Below, in pieces: positions 1 to 10,688 of a stretch of 64,000 nt of DNA. Source of the DNA: Fasciola hepatica (lineage: Eukaryota; Platyhelminthes; Trematoda; Plagiorchiida; Fasciolidae); NCBI GenBank assembly GCA_948099385.1, contig CANUEZ040000028.1, forward strand, positions 2,914,001-2,978,000. Reading direction: 5' to 3'. The notes beneath the pieces are model-generated. The model saw only the letters and a program-made list of their open reading frames with translations. It was not told the origin of the DNA and searched no databases. Positions within the stretch are counted from its first letter, which is position 1; each line of letters starts with the position of its first letter. The translations under genes were made by a program, and so were the position numbers.

Positions 1-369
1 ATACCCAAAATCGTCATACACAATAATCTGGTCATGAAAAGTGAACAATTATGATTCTTATGGTTCTTATTTATAGAATACAATATGAGACCCATATGTA
101 TTCACCAAGAGAGAGATTTCCATATGTAAATCCAGTCGGAACTAAACAACTAGATATTCTGAAATATCGTTTATTTCATGCATTCACGGCAGAACGTTTA
201 CATGTATGGCTGATTATTAGGTATTTCTGTTAGTGTTTTTTATGTTTTGGTATGCTGGATTGGTTTTCTTCGACCGTCCGCCTAGGGACACTCACATGAC
301 GGTCGGGTGTATCATTTTTCTTCCCGGGTGTGTGGAGTATTATAGAGGTGCCCAAAATAGGTCATTTAT

Positions 370-545
370 ATCCGGTGTTCTTCTTCACATTCGTACCAGT
401 TGGATCTTTTTCTGAATCTGGAATGACTTTCCGCGTCACAGTTGCTGGTATGAAGTTTTCAACACTGCCATTGTCAACAATGAAATCAGGGTGGACCTTA
501 CCAGCGACCAGATACCCAAGCGGCAAACGCAACGTTTACCTAATT
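370..545 (-). pseudogene. Gypsy-type aspartic protease scrap
   Basis: One minus-strand frame reads FIVDNGSVENFIP followed by a short polar stretch and a stop. This resembles the region around the active-site D-T/S-G of Gypsy retropepsins, and the same region is visible at about 12,150 (DTGSVDSVIP). Here the catalytic triplet has become D-N-G, so the copy is inactive. No zinc knuckle, reverse transcriptase or LTR was found beside it, so it is an isolated fragment. The assignment rests on about 40 residues and may be wrong. Confidence 0.35.
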
Positions 546-1949
546 AGGATAGGGTTGGAGTATGGTTGGTATCGCGCATCGAAAGGTTGAGCGCCTCACT
601 GAAAAACGTTGGGGAGCATCATCGGTCCCCATCTGAGATAGCGTTGGGCGAGCCCACTGCATGGATATATCGCGCAGATTTGGGTCTCCACTACTGCTGT
701 TTACTTGCAGTTCGTTTCGTTGTCCAATCTGGCATTATTTTATTCTTCATCTATCACAAATTAACCGTCGAGTTACCGAGATTTAAAAAGGAATAACATT
801 ACTTCAACGGAATTAAATGTGTTATATGAGAATATAATGTACTTGTGTACAAAATCTGGCTGTCCGGTTTCTTCAATCTCGTCTTCCATAAGATGTTTCA
901 GATCGTTCTTCAACCTGTGATCTGGAAAAGGCAGTGCGAGTGTTATATAAAGGCACGTTGAGAGTGAAAAATTTTATTGTTTAGGTATGGAACGCCGTGG
1001 AATACTGTGACATTGCTGAATTCAAAAGCCACAAAAAAGTGCTGTGATTATTAGATATTACATACGGGATCGAGAAAACGGACGGAAGCAAAAACGTAAG
1101 TGAATAGTGATTAAGTATATATGTGTATGAAAAATATGATCGAAGGTGTGTGAGTTGAATTTAAGCAGAAATAACGGTAATGTGAGAAATATCTTACCTG
1201 GAGGAACAATAGATAAAAATCACTCACTCGCATACTCTTTTGGATTCTCCGCAATCTCCAGCTTCTTTGAACCAGCTCGTGTCTGTAGATAATGTACATA
1301 GTTTCTTCCACGAACAGTCCCTACTATGAACCGCATCTGGTGGTTGAATGGTAACGAGGTTGATCAACTAACCCTTGACTGCCGCGATTCTTTTAAGATC
1401 ATAAACTGGCTGCTGTTTAGGTTTTCCGACCAACAACGGTTAATTGCAATCTGTTTGTTGAGGAGTGCGGCCAACACGTGCCGCGGGGTCTCAGCCAAAT
1501 CTGTACAGGCATGCTACCTGAGCATTGCGACCCGAAGATCTTTTGTATCAGTTTACAATCTTACTATACTCGCTGCCGATACCTCTGCCTTCTTTGGGCA
1601 TTACGATGTATGTATTACTTAGACTACTGTAAACAATATAAAGTAGCGCGACGCTGAAACGAAGCTCACCACACTGCAATAATTATGCAGGGGAAACGTT
1701 TGTTGCACAAGTTCACAATAATGTGTACCACAAAACAACTTCACTATATTAAATATTTGTGTACTACACATAAGCTCTTTGTATATAAAGAAAAAACTGA
1801 ATAAAAGAAGGTAGGACGCTACATTTACACTACTCGTACACGTAATAAAAAAGATAGTTACTACTGGACTACGTCCTTTTATAACAGACAACCTAATACC
1901 ACCTCAGTTTAAACTAAGCCAATATGCACTGCCTGGTCAAGGGGTTACC
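546..1949. other. No recognised gene
   Basis: All six frames are short and none shows a motif I recognise. A plus-strand open stretch of 98 codons at 1326-1622 has no family resemblance and no repeated structure. I treat this as noncoding or unrecognised sequence. Confidence 0.5.
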
Positions 1950-2817
1950 CAAGTAGCAAGTAGCCTAAACCTCTGGGGAAAACCTAGAGCTAACTCCAAG
2001 CTTGCCCCAGGGCAATATTCAATAGAAAAAAGGTGAAATTCGGTTAAGAAATTACTGGGAACATGGCTTTGTATATATAATTTGTCGTCTAAAGACAATT
2101 TTCCTATGGACCATTTTTTTTCATCACTCTGTAGCGGCTTCGCAGACACCAAATTCAATAAAATACAATTGCGAGCTTAGAGCTTAGGCGCGCTTTGTTT
2201 AAGTCCACCGGTGTGAAAATAAGAACACCTTAAAAAAAGAAGAAGAACCTTCGTCACACTACGTCAAAACGGCAAGGCGCGCCCCAGCTCATCAGCTCTG
2301 GTGATTAGCTAGATCAGCCTCCCTTCTCCTGTACTTCATACAGGGCAATCAATACAAGTACAAAAACCATCAATCGCTGTCGTTCTGCGTCTTTATTCGC
2401 TGGACGGGAATTGAGTCCACAAGTCGTGCGTTCGACTAAAACTCCACTACCAGTGGTGAACTTGACATAATTTCCGCAGTAGTGGTTTGACCCATTGCGT
2501 GATTTTTGGTGTAGTTCCTCTGGCAGGTACGTTTCACACATTGAATATGGGATTCGTATAAACCGTGTTCAACTCATCAGCTACACACGTGTTTGTGTTC
2601 GCACCAGGTAGCGCCCCGCAAGTTGGCCCCAAGCTGGGGCAGCTTGGGGCGAACCTGGGGCTAGCCCCAAGCTTGGTGTCCCCGGAGAACTTTGCATATG
2701 CGATCCTCATGTCGACAGAATAATCAATCTCCAATCGATGACAAAAATATATTCATAGTAAGTTAATCAACTGGAGTTAAATAAGCGTATATATCCGCCT
2801 ATTTATACCTTTGGCTA
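1950..2817 (+). repeat. Dispersed repeat R1, copy 1
   Basis: This block aligns by eye with 14519-15285. Shared landmarks in the same order are CAAGTAGC at the left edge, a TGGGG-rich stretch, CCAAGCTTGCCCCA, a stretch around AAACCGTGTT at about 2560, a cluster of GGGGC/GCCCC inverted motifs at 2610-2680, and CAATCTCCAA at about 2727. The two copies have diverged substantially and differ in length (about 870 versus 767 bp). No coding capacity is evident. The small inverted GGGGC motifs suggest a nonautonomous TIR or foldback element, but I could not define the right end of this copy precisely. Confidence 0.55.
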
Positions 2818-3258
2818 CAGGTGTTTACGTAACCATGGGTATATGCATACGTGGTGTACCCATCTCTGGTGTCTTTGGATATGTTTTTGACTAGTAATAA
2901 TTTCGGCTTTCTAATGAAAATATGATTTTGCGTTTATCACTTTTGTGTTTTCACCATGGGCAGCTAGCTCACATGGACTATCCCAGCAAGTGGTAAGATT
3001 ACCTTGGGCGTAGGCGGGCACTGAGTACGCTACCGAGTACTGAATGCTGCGAGGCGTTTTTGTGGCCGATCGGTATCTCTGTACGAAGATGACGTCAACA
3101 GGTATACACAAATCATATCTATAGCACAGCTTAACGTTTATTATATCTAGAACCTGCTGTAATTGTCTTGTCTAGTGATGAGGTTTCGGATGGACATCAA
3201 CCACTCCTTTCGTTCTCGTCATCAGCAGTGTCTACATGAAAAATGACCACTGGTGTCG
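2818..3258. other. No recognised gene; possible upstream exon of the EnSpm-like transposase
   Basis: Mostly unrecognised. Around 3175-3235 a plus frame reads SSDEVSDGHQPLL, an acidic stretch of the kind often found upstream of the catalytic region in animal EnSpm-like transposases. It is followed at 3259-3303 by a possible 45-bp intron that starts GTGAGT and ends TTTGCAG. This is suggestive only. Confidence 0.25.
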
Positions 3259-3303
3259 GTGAGTGCATTTTCTGTGTGACGTTATAAAGAGTGTTCTTTG
3301 CAG

Positions 3304-3595
3304 GTGTCAGTTTTGAACATGGGAATATTTCATCGGCGAAATCAACATGGACGCACTGTTATGATCGTTTGCCGATATGTTTATCAACTGCAGAATGATG
3401 ATACAGCAACGCAGAGATGTACTCAACGCTCTGAACCAATTTTTGCCAGGCGTACCGAAAGACCCGAGGACCATGACTCAAGCACCTCGTTCCTGTGAAA
3501 AGAAGGTGCTGTCGCTAGGCTTGTATATTCATATCGGGCTCCTGGACGGCTTGCTTCGATCAATCAGTGGACTGGCGTTCGTCCCGGAATCCGTC
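3304..3595 (+). pseudogene. EnSpm/CACTA-like transposase, 5' part
   Basis: The plus frame contains LNALNQFLPGVPKDPRTM and then a stretch ending GLYIHIGLLDGLLR. This matches the pattern seen upstream of the NIDGLP motif in animal EnSpm-like (Tnp2-related) transposases: proline-rich PKD-RTLL, then a Y-H-GI/L-GL helix. Reading stops at 3595, where a small TIR element begins, and resumes in the same sense at 3991. The predicted role was DNA cutting and strand transfer at the element's own ends. The copy is inactive because of the insertion and a later stop codon. No CACTA-type terminal repeats were found. The family is assigned from remembered motif patterns. Confidence 0.6.
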
Positions 3596-3989
3596 CCAAG
3601 CAGCACAATGCCCAACGCTGTTGGGCGAACATTGGGCTAACATTGGGTTAAAATGACTCGTAACATGTGCCTTGAAATATTGCACAGAAGTTCGTGAAGT
3701 TGCACGAAAAATATAATAATTAAAGCACAACGATATCTATCAAAAAACATCTGATTTACAAAAAAGGCATATTTTGTTTTATAAGTTATCAGTATATCAT
3801 TTTTATAATAAACTATCTGATTTTCAGAAGCAAAGCTTTTTATCAGTGGTAAGTTAGTGGTTTTGATCGAAAGAGTGGATAATGGACAATCAGACTAAAA
3901 AAACAGGCAGTTAAGATGGACAAGGAAAAAAAGAGGTACTCATTTCTAGCAACGAGCTCCCAACTGGGCTTGCTGGGCGTGCTGCTTGG
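3596..3989 (+). mobile_element. Small TIR element R2, copy 1, inserted in the EnSpm-like transposase
   Basis: The element begins CCAAGCAGCAC and ends GTGCTGCTTGG, a perfect 11-bp terminal inverted repeat, and is 394 bp long. Inside the left end is an array of short inverted motifs of the type GCCCAAC/GTTGGGC. The interrupted frame shows the target: GTC lies on both sides (3593-3595 and 3991-3993), and removing the element rejoins a continuous transposase frame. A target duplication of 3 bp, or 4 bp with one change (CGTC/TGTC), fits. The AT-rich middle has no coding capacity, so it is a MITE-like passenger. A partial second copy starts at 4438. Confidence 0.7.
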
Positions 3990-4437
3990 TGTCGACTTCC
4001 AACTGAATATCGATGGTTTGTCTTCATATCGTACTTCCACAGTAGAGTTGTGGCCTATTTTAGCACGTGTGGTGGGTCCCAGATGTCTGTCCTCGTTCCC
4101 GGTGGACATTTATTGCGGTCCAAAGAAACAGCACCCGATGAACACATTTCTGGAACAACCTCTATTAGAACTAGGAGACATCATTATTGGCGGCGTCAAC
4201 TATCGTGGGATTTCGATACCATGCAAACTTGAGTTAGTAATATATGACACAATTACCCGGACTTATGTTCGTCAGGTTAAAAGCCCTGCAGGCTACTTCG
4301 GGCGTGACAAGAGCATATAGCGTAGTTTGCATAGCACTGAAAGACTGACATTTTCAATGTCAGACGCTCGGCTGCGTACCGATGAAGACATTCGTCAGCG
4401 TAAATGTAGACTTAACCACATTGGAGAAAGCCTATTC
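3990..4437 (+). pseudogene. EnSpm/CACTA-like transposase, central part
   Basis: The frame resumes with VDFQLNIDGL and runs through ELWPILARV, an IYCGPKK stretch and VKSPAGYFGRDK. These are the successive landmarks of animal Tnp2-like transposases: an N-I-D-G-L block with a likely catalytic aspartate, a WPI-L block, a Y-C-G-KKP block, and a K-S-H-x-G-Y-x-G-C-D-K-C block whose cysteines are lost here. An in-frame TAG at 4318-4320 breaks the frame, which then continues with LRTDEDIRQRK and HIGESLF, also typical of the family. The right edge coincides with the start of a second R2 element at 4438. The copy is therefore dead, cut by two passengers and one nonsense codon. Confidence 0.65.
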
Positions 4438-4620
4438 CCAAGCAGCATAATACCCAACGCAGTTGGACGAACGTTGGGCTAAAATAACTCCTGACATGTG
4501 CCTTGAAAGCTTGCACAGAAGTTCGTGAAATTTCATAGGGAATATAAGCATAAGAGTACCACAATATTTATTAATATATATCTGCGTTACAAAAACAGCA
4601 CATTTTGTTTTACTGATCTC
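4438..4620 (+). repeat. Small element R2, copy 2 (left portion)
   Basis: It starts CCAAGCAGCAT and tracks the first 180 or so bases of the copy at 3596, including the paired TTGGGC motifs, ACATGTGCCTTGAAA and TTGCACAGAAGTTCGTGAA. Similarity fades after about 4620 and I could not find the matching right terminus. It may have been lost when the (AT)n tract just downstream expanded. Confidence 0.6.
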
Positions 4621-4768
4621 CCTTGTGACCAGGCGGTGCCCTTCTGGCTTTCTTTATTCTCTGCTGATAACATGTGCTGTTCGGTTTTTCTACGGAGAAA
4701 AGTGATTCATCATTCATTTACGACTTATTTTAACTCTGGTATATTTTTACCTCTTTGTATATATAATT

Positions 4769-4770
<2 letters not shown>

Positions 4771-4830
<60 letters not shown>
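4771..4830. repeat. (AT)30 microsatellite
   Basis: Sixty uninterrupted bases of alternating A and T, with further short AT runs on either side. Such tracts readily extrude cruciforms and are unstable in length. The region between 4620 and the Gypsy integrase at 4999 shows nothing else that I recognise. Confidence 0.95.
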
Positions 4831-4836
<6 letters not shown>

Positions 4837-4998
4837 CCTTGGACATCGAGGTAGTCGTTTCGTAGTGTGAGGCTGATTATCCATGCAGGTTAGTATATTC
4901 GTATTATTTTGATTTTTTCAGCCGGTCGAGAAATACAGCTTGGAAGAACCGTGTGCCGAAATCAGCGTGGATGCACTTGCAGTCCTTGTCCGATGATT

Positions 4999-5780
4999 TC
5001 ATAACCACCATGCAGCATTTGGTCGGCACCTGCACTCGGGAACTAGTACTATCGCAACGAAAGTAGTAAACACTCCAACCCGAACTAAGAACACTGAAGG
5101 AATGAGAACACCGGTTGAACTGGAACTCAGTTCGAAATTGTACTTTGTGCAATCGCTATGTGCAAGCATTCGAGGATGTAAGAAAAAATTCAAAAGAATG
5201 TCATTGCCGCCATGGCTTAAATAAACTTCCGGTTTTCTGTAATTCAGCCATTCTGTATGGAGCAGTCTTTCAGATCTTCGAAATTGTGCTGTTGTTTTGG
5301 TATCAGATGCACTGGAATTGTTCTCTCTTGAAACAGGCTCAGAAATATCGGAAATAGGACAATCAAAAGTAGCATCAGAAATAGGCATGTTAAAAACAAT
5401 TTGGTCTAAATGCGAATGAAGTACAGAACCATCACCTAAATCAAGATTCTTATATAACCTTTTATCCATCTGATTGAGAACAATACCGCGAGAAGGTCTC
5501 AGTCCAATTCTTCGATGATAAGCGACCTCAGCTGATTCCAAATTGAGCGGTTTTATACGCAATACTCTATTCTTAAACAGCTTGGCTGGACTCTCTACGG
5601 TCGTCGAATGGGTGGAGTTACGGTACTGCATTAGAAAATTGTTAACACTTCTGTCGAGTTCGTAAAACATATTAACATGCGCAGATGCAATCGCAATCTT
5701 CAAAGTAGGAACAAAGTTTTCGGCTGCACCTTTGGATTGTGGGTGTCGAGGTGGACCTGACACATGGTGACAGCCCAATG
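4999..5780 (-). pseudogene. Gypsy integrase, C-terminal part
   Basis: A 262-codon open stretch starts just inside the RTE insertion point. Its beginning reads GPPRHPQSKGAAENFVPTLK, which carries the third catalytic acid (E in AAENF) of the DDE integrase core. It continues into the integrase C-terminal domain, with RRSERL and LNYRKPEVYLSHGG as in Gypsy C-termini. The other two catalytic acids are at 9.6-9.8 kb on the far side of the RTE element. The last 60 or so residues beyond LSHGG do not look like integrase and are probably read-through. This piece catalysed cDNA insertion in the intact element. Confidence 0.8.
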
Positions 5781-5793
5781 ATTTCAATCCATC
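5781..5793. repeat. Left target duplication of the RTE insertion (imperfect)
   Basis: ATTTCAATCCATC here matches ATTTCAACCAATC at 9633-9645 with two mismatches. It lies exactly where the Gypsy integrase frame is interrupted, as expected for target-primed LINE insertion. Confidence 0.6.
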
Positions 5794-6479
5794 ACGACGA
5801 GACTGCCCCTTGACGTGGTGTGATGGCTTGCGCGCCTCTATGACCCAAAGAGCTATACAGGATGGCTTCTTTAAGCCGGAGATGCAATCATACCTGACAG
5901 GTCAATGGGTAGAGGCCAGACAAAGCCCAATCTCCTGGTCCTCCAGGTTGGGGGTTGATCTGAGGTGGCAACTCAATCGGCAAAATAAGTGGAAGAATAA
6001 TTGATCCAAGCAAATGGGCTTCCACTAAGCCATCCCGCTGCCTTGCGGATAGGTTCTTGTTAGAAGTGAAGGCTTTGGATGAGAACACTAATCGTTCTCC
6101 TGCTTTGTGGCTGGACACCCTAGTAGTGCTCGTCCAACATCTCCCATGAACTGCACGAATACAAAGAATTCCATACTGCATTGGTCGGCGCGCCTGATAA
6201 TCAGGACCGCGTTGCCCATTGTATGGAGCGGGGTGGGTAGTGATAAGTGGGCTACTGCTCAGAGTTCCCTCTCTTTTATTCAACCTTTGTCTCCTGTCCC
6301 TAATCACCCCTCTTTGCCCCATCTATCCATCCATAATTCTCCCACTGATAACACGGTCGATACTCGCAACGATTCACTGTCAAATAGTATCGGGAATAAT
6401 CCTCTGTCTGGTAACTCATTTTCTCAAGCCTCGTCAGCCCCTGAATCTCGGCTCCTCTACCGCGCATACACTCATGCAG

Positions 6480-7250
6480 GCCGCTCAGCAGGCGTGCCTA
6501 GCCCTCACAATGAATTCTCTGAAGATTGATATCTGCTGTTTAAGTGAAACGCGTATCCAGGATTCGAGTAGTGTGATTCAGCTAACTGCTCCTGGTATCT
6601 CGTCGAGGTATTTTCTGTGCACTTCAGGAGACGAAGCAGCTTGAGCTATGGGTCAACCTGGTGCAGGAATAGTCTTGACTGACAAGGCTGAGGCTGCCCT
6701 TTTGGACTGGATCCCTTTTAACAGTCGTTTATGTACTGTGAGACTCCAAGGGTCAGTCTGTGTTCTAGGGGATAGTTGTGTTAAGCTCAATTTGTTTGTG
6801 ATCTCGGCGTACACCCCAACGGACTGCAGCTCTGACTTGCAGAAATATGAGTTCTATGATGCACTTGCCACCCTTGTTCGCTGCAGTGAAGGTTCTGACA
6901 TTGTAGTGCTAGCTGGTGACTTCAATACCTAAGTTGGCAAACTTAGTTTGTCAGAATCCTGTTTAAGTGAGCGTTTTATTTTACCCGCTGAGCTTACAGA
7001 TAACGGGGATAGGCTTGTTCAGTTCTGCGCAGAAAATCGATTGTTCTTGTCTAGCACCAATTTCCGACACAGCTCGCGTCGCACAACGACATGACACTCT
7101 AACTCTACAGGTACTTTGAGTCAAATCGATCATATCACAGTAAGCTACCGGTGGCGCAGTTCTGTTCGAAACTGTAGATCTTACAGGTCCACGTACGTAG
7201 AGTCTGACCATGCATTAGTTTCAATGCGATTATCTCTCCGGCTCCATGGT
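6480..7250 (+). pseudogene. RTE endonuclease domain
   Basis: Motifs of the APE-like endonuclease occur in order: CLSETRI (about 6540, catalytic glutamate), VISAYTPT (about 6800), LAGDFNT (about 6913, D and N), QIDHI (about 7118) and ESDHALV (about 7200, the D-H pair). In the intact element this domain nicks target DNA to prime reverse transcription. In-frame stops at 6642 (TGA), 6930 (TAA) and 7092 (TGA), with frame changes between some motifs, show it cannot be made as one protein. The upstream part, 5794-6480, has no recognisable domain; it may be the 5' UTR and N-terminus. Confidence 0.8.
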
Positions 7251-9430
7251 CATCGTCGCAAGCGGCAAATCCGATTAACCGTGCAACGTTTGTGTGATCC
7301 AGAAGTACGCACCCGTTATGAGGAGAAGTTAGCACATGAGCTAGGATCTACGATGAACAGTGACGTAGACGAGCGTTGGGCTCATAGCAAACAGGCGTTG
7401 CACTTTGCAGCAGGTTTCGCCTGTAGTCCTAAATCCGTTGTCCATGGAAGACACTGGATTTCGCAAGTCGCTGAGTATAATGGAGCAAAGGGTCAGCTCC
7501 CGCACTGTAAGGAGATGAATAAGATACGAAGACATCTACAAAAGAAAGTTACGAAAAGCTTTAAGAATGATCGCGAAAGTTGGTGGGTGAAGGTAGTGGA
7601 AGAAATGGAAATATCAGCTGCTTCAAATAACAGTCAAAGACTGTTCAAACTTATTCGTAAACCCGGTGGACGCCGCATCCAGGTCAGTGAAACGATTTTC
7701 GATAGGAATGGAAAACCCATCCATAGCAAACAGCAAAGGCTTGACCGTCGGACCGAATACTTCGAGGAACAGTTTAGCTGGCCGCACGCTAATGTAGTTA
7801 CTGCCGTGTCAACAACTGCGATTCCTTGGGTGGTATCACTTGAGCCCCCATCGGAAGTAGAAGTATAGTCATGCATTCGATTACTAAAGTGAGGGAAAAC
7901 GGCAGGTCCCAACGAACTTCCTCCAGTTCATTTCAAAATGGGTGGAGTTGCTTTATTAAAACAACTTACCGTCTTTCTCCGTGACATTTGGAACGCGGAG
8001 CGTATTCCGTTAATATGGAGTGATTCGTAGGTTGTTCCCATCTTCAAGAAGGGAATACGCAATGACTGTAGTAATCATCGTTGGATTAGCCTAATTCCGA
8101 TAATCACCAAGATATTAGCCTGGATTTTGCTGCATCGTCTTACACCCGCTCGCGAGAGGAACACTCGTGAACAGCAGGCTGGATTCCGCCCAGGTCGAGG
8201 ATGCATCGACCACATTTTTACTCTTCGCCCACTACTTGAAACGCGTCACACGCACCGCCGACCGAGTATAATGGTTGCCTAAGACTTGAAAGGCGCCTTC
8301 GATTCATTTGATCGAACAACGCTTTTCAGTACTCTTCATCGAAGAGGTATGCTCCATGAGTTTGAGAACCTACTGAGATCATTGTATTCTCATACTTCTG
8401 GCAGCGCTAGAATTTACGGAGAACTATCCCGTCGGTTCAAAAAGACCAGTGGTGTTCGACAGGGATGTCCCTTGTCTCCATTCCTGTTCAACTTCGTCAT
8501 GGACGAAATAATGGAGAGTGCCCTGGGAGATCTCCAGGATGTAGGCATCGAACTAGGAAATAGTGAAAAGTTGTGTGACCTAGATTACGCGGACGACGTT
8601 GTCTGCTTGTTCGAATACACGGAACATGCTCAACGTGCACTAGGTAGACTCTCAAGAGCTGTAGCTCCATTCGGCATGCGCTTTGCACCTTCAAAGTGCA
8701 AGGTGATTTACAAGACTGGAAGTCAACGATTCCGAGCTTGATACTCGATGGGAAGGTGCTGGCAATTGTCGACCACTTCATCTACCTCGGCAGCAGCGTG
8801 ACGACGGATGGAAGCACAGTAGTAGAGGTGAGCACGTTTATATCCGAGGCTCGAGCGGCGTAGGCTGGACTGAAGCACTTGTGGCATCGATCTGATATCT
8901 CACTGAAGTTGAAAGGTTGTGTATACTGTGCTGCAGTGCGTTCAGTTTTGTTGTATGGTTGCGAAACGTGGCGTCTGCGTGCTGAAGATATTCGTTGTCT
9001 TGAGGTTTTCGACCACCGATGTTTACGTAGTATCGCTAAGATCGGGTGGAGTAGCCGAGTGGGCAATGCTGGAGTCAGAAATCGGGTGTTAGGCACTAAT
9101 TTGGAGAACGTTCTGTCACAGCGTATTCAGATTAGTAGACTTCGTTGGTTGGGGCACGTGTTGCATATGTCGAACACACGTCTACCATACCGTGTCCTAT
9201 TCTCCGTTCCTCCCAGGGAGTAGAAGAGACCACGCGGAGTTCAACAGATGACGTGGCAGCGAGGGATGAGAAAACCTACAGCGGACTAAGGAAAAGTAGG
9301 TGCTTCACGTCTTCGTGGTTGGGGTCCGAAAGATCCGTCTACCAGTTGGCTAGAGACACTGAGGGATATGGCTGCCAACCGCGAACAGTGGCCGTCGTGT
9401 TGTCACTTTCTATCGAATCAGAGTGCTTGA
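7251..9430 (+). pseudogene. RTE reverse transcriptase and C-terminal domain
   Basis: After a linker (7.25-7.87 kb) the RT fingers and palm appear in several frames: AGFRPGRGCIDHIFTLR (about 8180), LKGAFDSFDR (about 8287, first catalytic aspartate), GVRQGCPLSPFLFN (about 8452) and LDYADDVVCL (about 8580, catalytic YADD intact). A frame change near 8740 leads into HFIYLGSSVTTDG and then LLYGCETWRLRAEDI, the typical RTE C-terminal region. TAG at 9221 and TAA near 9287 interrupt the C-terminal frame, although the frame beyond them still looks protein-like until about 9428. The same two stops occur in the second copy at 52.7 kb. Confidence 0.85.
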
Positions 9431-9632
9431 TCGATGTGCGTTTGTACAGTTCAACTGTGTATTCCGTGTGTTGGCTACTAGGGCATTCTTTCCTTTTCCC
9501 ATCCATGTGGGTTTGGCCCCTGTCCATCTTGCATATTCATACTTTCTAATTCAATGTGCAAGACGGTGAGAAAAGTAGTGGTCAGTGGGGCTTGCCCTAT
9601 TGTTTAACGCTGTACTATGATGATGATGAATT

Positions 9633-9645
9633 ATTTCAACCAATC
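9633..9645. repeat. Right target duplication of the RTE insertion (imperfect)
   Basis: ATTTCAACCAATC, the partner of 5781-5793, directly after the TGATGATGATG tail of the RTE element. Confidence 0.6.
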
Positions 9646-10350
9646 GGCCACCTTCTTCGTCATGAAATGGCATCCACGGTCGGTAACCAAGGCACACGGA
9701 ACACCTTTAGGACTGAATGTTTTACGTAGGGCTGTAAGTGGGAAATCAGCATTAGAAGTAGTGAAATATTCCTCCGGCCAACGAGAGTAGGAATCAGTAA
9801 TAACCGTGCATAGTAGGTGTCCGAAATGGACCACAATATTCAGCGTGAAAAACGATGCCAGTGCTCTGAAGAAATAGCCCGCAGCGTCGATTTTGACGGT
9901 TGCTTGTGAAGTTTATGTAGACAGTCACGACAGGCTTTAACAATGGGACACAAATCATTTTTCAGCTCTGGCCACAAACAAGTGAGACGGGCAAGAGATT
10001 TCATTTTTACAATGCAAATCTTGCAAACCCACAGCCCGCAATGAAGGCGGTACAATGATTCTGTCGTTTCAAAACAAGATACCATCACAAGTCACCGGAA
10101 TTTCTTCGTGTCTTTTATAAAATTCAGGAAATCGATGCCAAACATCTGCTCGCCATCTATGTTGAACACAAGATATTATGGCATGGTAGTACTTCTTCGT
10201 TTCACGAACTAGATCTGGCCGACTAACAGGTAGTGGTCGAGTAACCAGCCAGCAGTAGAAGAATCCTCGGAAATGGCATAGCGTGACGGGTAGTCCGCAT
10301 GTGAGATGGATTGTGCTTTGCAATGCTGAATTTCATTAAAGCGCTGAACC
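9633..10350 (-). pseudogene. Gypsy integrase, N-terminal and core part
   Basis: Minus-strand frames show the integrase zinc-binding region (VKMKSLARLTC and CPIVKACRDCLHKLHK, about 10,000-9,900) and then the core with TDSYSRWPEEYF (first catalytic aspartate, about 9,790) and CALVTDRGCHF (second, about 9,690). The core stops at VADWLK, exactly where the RTE element was inserted, and its third catalytic residue is at 5.7 kb. Two frame changes, near 10,080 and 9,840, break the reading. The piece at 10,323-10,069, between RNase H and the zinc finger, is a poorly conserved linker. Confidence 0.75.
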
Positions 10351-10373
10351 ACGGTTGCTGAAGGTTTAGCCAA

Positions 10374-10661
10374 TTACCAGTGTGGATTACAGATAAACTT
10401 CAGTGCTTCGTGATCAGTGATAATCGCGAGGTGGGTGCCGAATAAGTACTTGTGCAGATGAGTAACGGCCCAATCAACAGCCAGTGCCTCACACTGCGTT
10501 TGTGAATATCCGTGTTCAGCGGCACAGAGTCGGCGAGAAAAGCACGAAACTGGATGACCCTCTTGTTCTAGAACGGCGCCGATACCGGTAAGTGACGCGT
10601 CCGTAATAACAGCCGAATATACATGAGGGGAAATCGTACGAAGTGCAGCTTTGGTTGGCAA
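10374..10661 (-). pseudogene. Gypsy RNase H domain
   Basis: A 95-codon open stretch contains AVITDASLTGIGAVLEQ (first catalytic aspartate), VSCFSRRLCAAEHGYSQTQ and CEALAVDWAVTHLHKYLFG (catalytic glutamate), then IITDHEALKFI (further aspartate). This is the standard Gypsy RNase H, which removes RNA from the RNA-DNA hybrid during reverse transcription. It follows the RT connection domain and precedes the integrase, in canonical order. It is one of the few uninterrupted domains of this element. Confidence 0.85.
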
Positions 10662-10688
10662 AAGCGGTAATAAATCACGTAAGCACTG

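Larger units (their letters stand above)
5794..9632 (+). mobile_element. RTE-type LINE (RTE-1), near full length, decayed
   Basis: About 3.84 kb on the plus strand, inserted in the minus-strand Gypsy integrase. An AP-like endonuclease (6.5-7.25 kb) is followed by reverse transcriptase (7.9-8.75 kb) and a C-terminal domain to about 9.43 kb. The element ends in a short run of TGA repeats directly before the right target duplication, as is usual for RTE elements, which end in simple 3-mer repeats. The coding region carries many stops and frameshifts. A second, 5'-truncated copy is at 52315-53050 on the other strand. Confidence 0.85.

Noticed and set aside
4525..4854. Plus-strand open frame of 109 codons
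   Set aside because: Its end is the translated (AT)30 tract and its start is the R2 repeat.
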